From Oscillospiraceae bacterium (GTDB taxonomy: Bacteria; Bacillota; Clostridia; Oscillospirales; Oscillospiraceae): 8,723 nucleotides of DNA. Position numbers and translations under genes: made by a program. The stretch is taken from NCBI GenBank assembly GCA_016296565.1, contig JAEDJB010000080.1:1-8723 (forward strand), written 5' to 3'. Each line of letters begins with the position of its first letter. The stretch's first letter is position 1. Under the pieces are notes generated by a model, which was not told the origin of the DNA, ran no database searches, and saw only the letters and a list, made by a program, of their open reading frames with translations. Positions 1 to 5,235 of the stretch are shown here, in pieces.

Positions 1-30
1 CGCCCCTACACGAAACCTGGCAGGATTTGC

Positions 31-54
31 GTAGGGCGGGGGCTTGCTCCCGCC
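31..54. repeat. G/C-rich hairpin of the kind dispersed in intergenic DNA
   Basis: Bases 35-40 (GGCGGG) pair with 49-54 (CCCGCC). A G-T and a G-C pair (41-42 with 47-48) extend the stem and close a CTTG loop. A second imperfect inversion, CGCCCCTAC (1-9) against GTAGGGCG (31-38), lies just outside. No T-run follows on either strand, so it does not look like an intrinsic terminator. It resembles the short GC-rich palindromes scattered between genes in Oscillospiraceae genomes, but only one copy is visible here, so the repeat status is inference. Confidence 0.35.
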
Positions 55-123
55 GCAAAACCTGACGTTCCCCCGTCTCTGAAAAATCCATCGAAGAAGC
101 GAACACAATAAAAAATAAACCCC

Positions 124-153
124 GCATGAAGGATTTCCCTCCCGGAGATACTG
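124..153 (+). promoter_or_regulatory. Probable SigF/SigG-type sporulation promoter of sigG
   Basis: GCATG at 124-128 is followed after exactly 15 bases by GGAGATACTG at 144-153. The Bacillus subtilis SigF consensus is GYWTA-N15-GGNNANAHTR; the -10 half matches at every specified position and the -35 half at four of five. Read as a SigG promoter (GYATR, then CATNHTA), the -35 is perfect and the -10 word GATACTG matches five of seven positions. Transcription would start near 160, leaving a leader of about 24 bases before the sigG ATG. Forespore SigF starting sigG, followed by SigG autoactivation, is the known B. subtilis logic and fits this sequence. Confidence 0.65.
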
Positions 154-183
154 ATACCAGCATCACGAAAGGGAGGGCCCGTC

Positions 184-960
184 ATGGGACGACTCAGCAA
201 GGTAGAAATCAGCGGGGTGAACACATCGAAGCTGCCGGTGCTCAGCCGGGAGGAGGCAAAGGAGCTCTTTCTCCAGGTCCGGGAAGGAAACCAGGAGGCC
301 CGGCAGAAGCTCATCCAGGGGAACCTGCGGCTGGTCCTCAGCGTCATCAAGAAGTTCGACGGGCGCAACGAAAACCCCGACGACCTCTTCCAGGTGGGCT
401 GCGTGGGCCTCATCAAGGGCATCGACAATTTCAACGTGGACCTGGACGTGTTCCCCAGCACCTACCTGGTGCCCATGATCGTGGGGGAGATCCGCCGCTA
501 CCTCCGGGACAACAGCGCCGTCCGGGTCTCCCGGTCCATGCGGGACACCGCCTACAAGGTCCTTCAGGCCAAGGAGCAGTATATCGCCAAACACCAGCGG
601 GAGCCCAGCGTGGACGAGATTGCCAAGATCCTGGACTTAAAGCGGGAGGACGTGGTCTTTGCCCTGGACGCCATCGTGGACCCGGTCTCCCTCTACGAGC
701 CGGTGTACTCCGACGGGGGAGACACCATCTGCGTCATGGACCAGGTCCGGGACCAGAAGAACACCGACGAGAACTGGCTGGAGCAGATCGCCCTGAAGGA
801 GGCCATGGACCGGCTCAGCGACCGGGAGAAGCGCATTCTCAACCTGCGGTTCTTCGAGGGCAAGACCCAGATGGAGGTTTCCGCCCGCATCGGCATCTCC
901 CAGGCCCAGATCTCCCGGCTGGAGAAAAACGCCATCCAGAAAATCAAGCGGGATCTTTGA
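184..960 (+). CDS. sigG: RNA polymerase sporulation-specific sigma factor SigG
   Basis: This encodes a 258-residue sigma-70-family factor that directs RNA polymerase to late forespore genes after engulfment. The N-terminal signature KVEISGVNTSKLPVL (residues 6-20) is characteristic of SigG and separates it from SigF. Region 2 spans about residues 42-110 (DDLFQVGCVGLIKGIDNF, then GEIRRYLRDN). Region 3 covers about 115-170. Region 4 has the DREKRIL...FFEGKTQ segment and a helix-turn-helix ending ISQAQISRLEKNAI (about 213-251). Length matches the family. The start is supported by AAAGGGAGG at 168-176, seven bases before ATG. One oddity is that the normally near-invariant FSTYAVPM segment reads FPSTYLVPM (residues 90-98). 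Arg is mostly CGG here, unlike in rpsB/tsf. In many spore formers sigE lies just upstream; it is not inside this window. No terminator hairpin follows the stop. Confidence 0.96.
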   Translation: MGRLSKVEISGVNTSKLPVLSREEAKELFLQVREGNQEARQKLIQGNLRLVLSVIKKFDGRNENPDDLFQVGCVGLIKGIDNFNVDLDVFPSTYLVPMIVGEIRRYLRDNSAVRVSRSMRDTAYKVLQAKEQYIAKHQREPSVDEIAKILDLKREDVVFALDAIVDPVSLYEPVYSDGGDTICVMDQVRDQKNTDENWLEQIALKEAMDRLSDREKRILNLRFFEGKTQMEVSARIGISQAQISRLEKNAIQKIKRDL

Positions 961-989
961 AAAAAACACAGAATATTGGCAACTTTTCC

Positions 990-1018
990 TTGCAATCCGC
1001 TTGGTGTTGTGTTAAAAT
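990..1018 (+). promoter_or_regulatory. Housekeeping SigA promoter of the rpsB-tsf operon
   Basis: TTGCAA at 990-995 and TAAAAT at 1013-1018 are separated by 17 bases. TGT at 1010-1012 forms an extended -10 (TGn) element. Transcription should begin around 1025, giving a leader of about 108 bases before the rpsB ATG. It starts only 30 bases after the sigG stop, so rpsB-tsf can be expressed in vegetative cells independently of sigG. This is a strong-looking promoter, as expected for ribosomal protein genes. Confidence 0.75.
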
Positions 1019-1031
1019 ATCAAGCGATTCC

Positions 1032-1103
1032 GTACGGGGTCAGACGAGCGGCCGTGTGCCCGGAGGTCCGGGTTGGCCGTCAGAATGAGGACCCCGGAGG
1101 TAC
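1032..1103 (+). promoter_or_regulatory. Structured rpsB mRNA leader, candidate S2 autoregulatory element
   Basis: The leader can fold into one long, interrupted stem. GTAC 1032-1035 pairs with 1100-1103 and GGGGT 1036-1040 pairs with ACCCC 1091-1095, leaving GGAG 1096-1099 as a bulge. Above an internal loop, GAC 1043-1045 pairs with GTC 1079-1081, then GGCC 1050-1053 with GGCC 1075-1078 (bulge GAGC 1046-1049). CCCGG 1059-1063 pairs with CCGGG 1068-1072 around an AGGT loop. The fold ends 14 bases before the rpsB ribosome binding site (1118-1123). In Escherichia coli S2 represses rpsB-tsf through its leader, so a similar role is a reasonable inference here. I do not recognise a named RNA family. 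Confidence 0.45.
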
Positions 1104-1132
1104 CAACTAAAATATTCAGGAGGAACAAACAA

Positions 1133-1855
<723 letters not shown>

Positions 1856-1867
1856 TTTGCTTTTTTT

Positions 1868-1898
1868 GCAAGTGCCCGTTGCTGCAGCGGGCACTTGC
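1868..1898 (+). other. Intercistronic hairpin between rpsB and tsf
   Basis: GCAAGTGCCCG (1868-1878) pairs perfectly with CGGGCACTTGC (1888-1898). Further T-G, T-A and G-C pairs can reduce the loop to three bases. A run of seven T lies before the hairpin (1861-1867), while the sequence after it (TTCGGATTCTT) is a poor U-tract, so this is not a canonical terminator. It may be an attenuator, an mRNA-stability element or a processing site that sets the tsf to rpsB ratio. Confidence 0.6.
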
Positions 1899-1938
1899 TT
1901 CGGATTCTTAACAAAATACAATTTGGAGGTTTGTTACC

Positions 1939-2868
1939 ATGGCATTTACTGCTGCTGATGTGAAGACCCTGCGTGAAATGACCGGCGTTGGTATTCTGGA
2001 CTGCAAGAAGGCTCTGGCTGAGACCGACGGCGATATGGATAAGGCAGTTGAGTTCCTGAGAGAAAAGGGCCTGGCTGCTGCTCAGAAGAAGGCTGGCCGC
2101 ATTGCCGCCGAGGGTATGGCTTACGCCGAGGTGTTCTCCGACGGCGCCGCTCTGGTGGAAGTCAACGCCGAGACCGACTTCGTTGCCAAGAACGAGAAGT
2201 TTGTTGAGTTTGTCAAGGACATCTGCTATGTGGTTGGCAAGTGGGGCCCCGTGGACATGGAGACCCTCATGACCCTGCCCTACCGCAAGACCGGCCTGAC
2301 CGTTCAGCAGGCTCTGCAGGAGATGGTTCTGACCATCGGCGAGAACATCCAGATCCGCCGTTTCGAGCGCTATGACAGCGGCGTGACCATCGCTTACAAC
2401 CACATGGGCGGCCGCATCGGCGTGCTGCTGAACATGGAAGTTTCCGCCGGCCTGGAGGAGAACGAGCAGGTCATCGAGCTGGGCAAGGACCTGGCCATGC
2501 AGATCGCTGCTATGAACCCCTCCTTCCTGGACAAGTCCGACGTGAGCCAGGAGACCCTGGACAAGGAGAAGGAAATCCAGCTGGCACAGCTGGCCAACGA
2601 CCCCAAGATGGCTGCCAAGCCCGAGAAGGTCAAGGAAGGCATCGTCATGGGCAAGCTGGGCAAGTTCTACGAGGAGAACTGCCTGATGCAGCAGGCTTTC
2701 GTGAAGGAGAACAAGGTCTCCGTGGAGAAGCACGTGGCTGCCGTGGCCAAGGAGCTGGGCGGCACCATCGCTGTGAAGGGCTTCAAGCGCTATGAGCGCG
2801 GCGAGGGCCTGGAGAAGAAGCAGGAGAACTTCGCAGAAGAGATCGCAAAGCAGCTGGAGAAGAAGTAA
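1939..2868 (+). CDS. tsf: Translation elongation factor Ts
   Basis: This encodes 309 residues of EF-Ts, the nucleotide exchange factor that releases GDP from EF-Tu in the cytoplasm. The N-terminal UBA-like module carries VKTLREMTGVGILDCKKAL (residues 8-26) and ends near EFLREKG (38-44). The core has the diagnostic TDFVAKN motif (79-85), whose Asp-Phe pair contacts EF-Tu. Further family segments are GGRIGVL (about 156-162), DLAMQIAAMNP and FYEENCLMQQAFVK. Length is normal for Firmicutes. The start is set by TTGGAGGT at 1923-1930, eight bases before ATG. Codon choice matches rpsB (CGC/CGT for Arg, many GCT for Ala), consistent with high expression. It shares the rpsB promoter and ends at the strong terminator at 2891. 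Confidence 0.99.
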   Translation: MAFTAADVKTLREMTGVGILDCKKALAETDGDMDKAVEFLREKGLAAAQKKAGRIAAEGMAYAEVFSDGAALVEVNAETDFVAKNEKFVEFVKDICYVVGKWGPVDMETLMTLPYRKTGLTVQQALQEMVLTIGENIQIRRFERYDSGVTIAYNHMGGRIGVLLNMEVSAGLEENEQVIELGKDLAMQIAAMNPSFLDKSDVSQETLDKEKEIQLAQLANDPKMAAKPEKVKEGIVMGKLGKFYEENCLMQQAFVKENKVSVEKHVAAVAKELGGTIAVKGFKRYERGEGLEKKQENFAEEIAKQLEKK

Positions 2869-2890
2869 TTCTTCTGTTAATAAGCACATA

Positions 2891-2925
2891 AACGGGTCCC
2901 GCCATCCGGCGGGACCCGTTTTTTT
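2891..2925 (+). terminator. Rho-independent terminator of rpsB-tsf
   Basis: AACGGGTCCCGCC (2891-2903) and GGCGGGACCCGTT (2908-2920) form a perfect 13-bp stem around the loop ATCC. T residues run from 2919 to 2925. It lies 22 bases after the tsf stop. On the opposite strand the stem is followed by TATGTG, so it is effectively one-directional. Confidence 0.93.
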
Positions 2926-2929
2926 CGAC

Positions 2930-3097
2930 TTGAAAAGCCTCGCAGAGTTTCGCCGCTCCAGCGGCGAAAGAAAATTCGGTCATTTTTCCCGGCGGCGTGT
3001 ACGTCGGGAAAAATACTGCTCGGCCTGCCAGTGTGCCCGAAGGGCGCGCGCAGCAGGCCGCAATTCCCTGTTTGAAAAGGCTTTGCCTTTTCAAACA
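2930..3097. repeat. Non-coding spacer element made of stacked inverted repeats
   Basis: This spacer between tsf and the ACT gene shows no credible gene but at least four perfect or near-perfect hairpins. They are 2948-2956 with 2961-2969 (TTTCGCCGC arm), 2982-2994 with 3002-3014 (ATTTTTCCCG arm, one G-T pair), CGGCCTGC 3021-3028 with 3053-3060 enclosing 3031-3038 with 3042-3049, and a 13-bp arm 3069-3081 with 3085-3097 (TGTTTGAAAAGGC). The outer word TTGAAAAG (2930-2937) is complementary to CTTTTCAA (3087-3094), so both ends can close the element. On the minus strand the third hairpin carries a C(UUCG)G tetraloop. This could be a dispersed MITE/REP-like repeat or a structured RNA; which one cannot be decided from one copy. 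Confidence 0.5.
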
Positions 3098-3101
3098 AGT
3101 G

Positions 3102-3131
3102 ACCGCCCCCAGCCGGTTGGCCGGGGGCGGT
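3102..3131. terminator. Possible weak terminator hairpin downstream of the paaK-ACT unit
   Basis: ACCGCCCCC (3102-3110) pairs with GGGGGCGGT (3123-3131). After one mismatch, GCC (3112-3114) pairs with GGC (3119-3121) around GGTT. The plus-strand tail is TTTCTAT and the minus-strand tail is CACTTGTTTG, so the T-tract is poor both ways. It is the first strong stem that minus-strand transcripts from the ACT gene meet apart from the 8-bp stem at 3138-3184, so it may end that operon. Confidence 0.4.
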
Positions 3132-3137
3132 TTCTAT

Positions 3138-3184
3138 GCGCCTGCCAGAAGAGAGAAAGAGAAGAAAAGAAAGGATGCAGGCGC
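3138..3184 (-). other. Hairpin with a purine/pyrimidine-only loop after the ACT gene
   Basis: GCGCCTGC (3138-3145) pairs perfectly with GCAGGCGC (3177-3184). The 31-base loop contains an uninterrupted purine run on the plus strand at 3147-3175, so minus-strand mRNA would show an unpaired C/U-only loop. The structure begins 11 bases after the ACT stop codon. It may be a 3' UTR element or part of a termination region; no known family is recognised. Confidence 0.45.
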
Positions 3185-3194
3185 GGACAGAGAA

Positions 3195-3626
3195 TCAGAT
3201 CCGGTAGATATCCTTGGGCTCCAGGGTGGAGACGCGGTTTTCCTCCAGAGCCTTCACTGCTGCCAGGGCGTCGTCCGGCCGCAGAACCACCACGGCGTGG
3301 CCGTCCTGGCTGCCCACGAAGGCGTAGAGGTATTCCACGGAGACCTTGGCGGCGGCCAGAATGTCCAGCACACCGGTGAGCCCGCCGGGCTTGTCGTCGA
3401 TTACCACGGCCACCACGTCGCTGAGCTTCACGATGAAGCTGTGCTCCCGCAGGGCGGCGCAGGCCTTGTCCGGGTCATTGACAATGAGACGAAGGATGCC
3501 GAAGTCGGTGGTGTCCGCCAGGGTCAGGGCGCTGATGTCCACGCCGCTCTCTCCCAGAACCTTGGTGACTTCACTGAGCTTGCCGGGGACATTCTCGATA
3601 AAAACGGAAACCTGCTTAATAAACAT
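3195..3626 (-). CDS. Double ACT-domain protein, partner of PaaK
   Basis: This encodes a 143-residue cytosolic protein made of two ACT domains, roughly residues 3-65 (VSVFIENVPGKLSEVTKVLGESGVDISAL) and 70-138 (VVAVVIDDKPGGLTGVLDILAAAKVSVEYLYAF). The xNxPG/DKPGGL turns followed by helix and strand are the standard ACT ligand-binding pattern, which usually senses amino acids. No catalytic domain is attached. The ribosome binding site AAGGAGG overlaps the paaK stop codon, and the ATG follows after an intergenic gap of only 12 bases, so the two genes are almost certainly translated from one mRNA. ACT proteins of this size are commonly found beside phenylacetate-CoA ligase genes in anaerobes. Allosteric control of the ligase by an aromatic amino acid is plausible but inferred. 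Confidence 0.88.
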   Translation of the reverse strand: MFIKQVSVFIENVPGKLSEVTKVLGESGVDISALTLADTTDFGILRLIVNDPDKACAALREHSFIVKLSDVVAVVIDDKPGGLTGVLDILAAAKVSVEYLYAFVGSQDGHAVVVLRPDDALAAVKALEENRVSTLEPKDIYRI

Positions 3627-3638
3627 GGTGACGCCTCC

Positions 3639-4952
3639 TTACAGTTTGCGGTTGTCGATGATGCGCTGGGCCTTGCCCTCGCTGCGGGCGATGGTCTTGG
3701 GGTTGACCAGGTGGACCTTGGCGCCGATGCCCAGCATGGAGCGCAGCTGAGCCACGATGTTCTTCTCCACCTTTTCCACAGAGCGGATGTCGTCGGAGAA
3801 CATCTGCTCGCTCATCTCCACGTTGATGTCCAGGGTGTCGGTGTTGTTCTCCCGGCCCACGATGATCTGGTAGTTGGGGGTGATGTCCCCGCCGCTGACC
3901 TTCAGCAGCACTTCCTCAATCTGGGAGGGGAAGACGTTGACGCCGCGGATGATGAGCATGTCGTCGGAGCGGCCCATGGGTTTGGCCATGCGCACGTGGG
4001 TGCGGCCGCAGGAGCAGGGGGTGCGGTCCAGCACGCAGATGTCCTTGGTGCGGTACCGGAGCAGGGGGAAGGCTTCCTTGGTGATGGAGGTGAAGACCAG
4101 CTCGCCCTTGGTGCCGTCGGGGAGGACCTCGCCGGTCTTGGGGTCGATGATCTCGGCAATGAAGTGGTCCTCGCAGATGTGCATACCCTTCTGCTCGCAG
4201 CACTCATAGGATACACCGGGGCCGGAGAGCTCGGTGAGGCCATAGATGTCATAGGCCTTGATGCCCAGCTTTTCCTGGATGTCCCGGCGCATTTCCTCGG
4301 ACCAGGCCTCAGCGCCGAAGATGCCGGCCTTCAGCTTGATCTGGTCCCGCAGGCCCCGTTCAATGATGCTCTCTGCCAGAAAAGCGGCGTAGGAGGGGGT
4401 GCAGCACAGGATGGTGGTGCCCAGGTCGCACATGAACTGGATCTGCCGGTCGGTGTTGCCGGAGGACATGGGCAGGGTCAGGCAGCCCACCTTGTGGGAG
4501 CCGCCGTTGAGGCCGGGGCCGCCGGTGAACAGGCCGTAGCCGTAGGAAACGTGACACACGTCCTCCTTGGTGCCGCCGGCTGCCATGATGGCCCGGGCGC
4601 AGCAGTCCTCCCACAGGTCGATGTCGTGCTGGGTGTAGAAGGCCACCACGCGCTTGCCGGTGGTGCCGGAGGTGGACTGGATGCGGACGCAGTCCTCCAC
4701 GGGCTTGGCCATCAGGCCGTAGGGATAAGCCTCCCGCAGGTCATCCTTGGTGAGGAAGGGGAGCTTGTGCAGGTCGTCCAGACCCTGGATGTCGTCGGGG
4801 GTGAGACCCAGGTCCTGCATCTTCTTGCGGTAATAGGGGACGTTGTCGTAAACATGCCGGACCTGCTTTACCAGGCGCTCGCTCTGAAGAGCACGCAGCT
4901 GATCCCGGGGCATGGTTTCGATTTCGGGCTGATACATTGGCATTCCGATCAT
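3639..4952 (-). CDS. paaK: Phenylacetate-CoA ligase family (PaaK-type) enzyme
   Basis: This encodes up to 437 residues of an ANL-superfamily adenylating enzyme that converts an arylacetate, ATP and CoA into the arylacetyl-CoA. Motifs in order are the phosphate loop STSGTTGK (93-100), GFTGG-like FTGGPGLNGG (142-151), YGLTE (237-241), YRTKD (300-304), the hinge region GRSDDMLIIRGVNVFPSQIE (327-346) and the C-terminal catalytic lysine in SEGKAQR (K427). Cys251/252, His258, Cys260 and Cys313/315 form a cluster that could bind metal. Three close in-frame ATGs exist (4952, 4943, 4937). AGGA at 4953-4956 touches the first but sits nine bases before the second, so MPMYQ from 4943 is a likely true start. 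The gene forms an operon with the downstream ACT gene. The substrate could be phenylacetate, indoleacetate or 4-hydroxyphenylacetate. Confidence 0.92.
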   Translation of the reverse strand: MIGMPMYQPEIETMPRDQLRALQSERLVKQVRHVYDNVPYYRKKMQDLGLTPDDIQGLDDLHKLPFLTKDDLREAYPYGLMAKPVEDCVRIQSTSGTTGKRVVAFYTQHDIDLWEDCCARAIMAAGGTKEDVCHVSYGYGLFTGGPGLNGGSHKVGCLTLPMSSGNTDRQIQFMCDLGTTILCCTPSYAAFLAESIIERGLRDQIKLKAGIFGAEAWSEEMRRDIQEKLGIKAYDIYGLTELSGPGVSYECCEQKGMHICEDHFIAEIIDPKTGEVLPDGTKGELVFTSITKEAFPLLRYRTKDICVLDRTPCSCGRTHVRMAKPMGRSDDMLIIRGVNVFPSQIEEVLLKVSGGDITPNYQIIVGRENNTDTLDINVEMSEQMFSDDIRSVEKVEKNIVAQLRSMLGIGAKVHLVNPKTIARSEGKAQRIIDNRKL

Positions 4953-5014
4953 TCCTATCTCTTTTGAAATTGATGTGCTGGGGAATTTGTTTCACAGTAA
5001 AGTAAACTAATTTC

Positions 5015-5043
5015 AGTATAAGGAGGAAAAAGTGAAAAGTCAA
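5015..5043 (-). promoter_or_regulatory. SigA promoter of paaK-ACT
   Basis: On the minus strand TTGACT (5043-5038) and TATACT (5020-5015) are separated by 17 bases, five of six matches to each consensus hexamer. Transcription would begin near 5008, giving a leader of roughly 55-65 bases before the paaK start. The strength suggests vegetative expression unless repressed. Confidence 0.8.
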
Positions 5044-5073
5044 GGACAGATTGCTTTTTTGCTTTAGAGAGCC

Positions 5074-5090
5074 AAAATCCCTTGGATTTT
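5074..5090. other. Small A/T-rich inverted repeat in the divergent spacer
   Basis: AAAATCC (5074-5080) pairs with GGATTTT (5084-5090) around CTT, followed by TTCC on the plus strand. The 7-bp A/T-rich stem is too weak to call a terminator. It sits between the paaK promoter and the plus-strand promoters and could insulate the two directions. Confidence 0.3.
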
Positions 5091-5117
5091 TCCGGCTGGA
5101 AATGGTATCTTATACGA

Positions 5118-5147
5118 TGGACAAGATATCACAGTATGATTTATAAT
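5118..5147 (+). promoter_or_regulatory. Probable SigA promoter P1 of hlyIII-degV
   Basis: TGGACA (5118-5123) and a perfect TATAAT (5142-5147) are 18 bases apart. ATACGAT (5112-5118) and its complement ATCGTAT (5148-5154) bracket the promoter, and one copy of the GACAAGATATC word overlaps the -35. Transcription would start near 5154, about 80 bases before the hlyIII start. Confidence 0.65.
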
Positions 5148-5205
5148 ATCGTATTGACTTTTCCTTGTTCCGGTGTTATTGTAATATGGAAGACAAGATA
5201 TCGCA
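5120..5205 (+). promoter_or_regulatory. Repeated operator-like word upstream of hlyIII
   Basis: GACAAGATATCACA (5120-5133) recurs as GACAAGATATCGCA (5192-5205), 13 of 14 bases identical and 72 bases apart. The first copy overlaps the -35 of P1 and the second lies just after the -10 of P2. TATCTT at 5106-5111 is an inverted half-copy facing the first (AAGATA 5123-5128). A repressor binding both copies could block the plus-strand promoters; the factor is unknown. Confidence 0.45.
5154..5182 (+). promoter_or_regulatory. Possible second, extended -10 promoter P2 of hlyIII-degV
   Basis: TTGACT (5154-5159) is followed after 17 bases by TATTGT (5177-5182), preceded by TGT (5174-5176) as an extended -10. 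The -10 matches only four of six positions. The second GACAAGATATC copy begins 9 bases after it, near the expected start site. Confidence 0.4.
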
Positions 5206-5235
5206 ATTCTGGACTCAACGAGGAGGTAACTCATT

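Noticed and set aside
126..1088. A 320-codon plus-strand frame overlapping sigG
   Set aside because: The product is Pro/Gly/Arg-rich filler in another frame of a well-supported sigma factor.
1895..1922. A possible internal tsf promoter, TTGCTT-N16-TACAAT
   Set aside because: The -35 matches only three of six positions, and transcription would start inside the tsf ribosome binding site, giving a defective message.
2783..3098. Small minus-strand frames (2783-3094 and 2877-3098) in the spacer after tsf
   Set aside because: They run through the tsf terminator and several palindromes, show no domain and lack a convincing ribosome binding site. Similar short hypothetical proteins tend to be called inside such repeats.
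2997..4967. A 656-codon plus-strand open frame across the ACT and paaK genes
   Set aside because: It is antisense to two genes with clear family motifs, its product is low-complexity Gly/Ala/Val/His/Asp without domain character, and it has no ribosome binding site. The length is explained by high GC third positions.
5032..5067. An 11-codon frame from GTG with AGGAGG at 5021-5026, resembling a leader peptide
   Set aside because: The purine word is the complement of the spacer of the minus-strand paaK promoter, no plus-strand promoter precedes it, and the peptide has no regulatory codon run.
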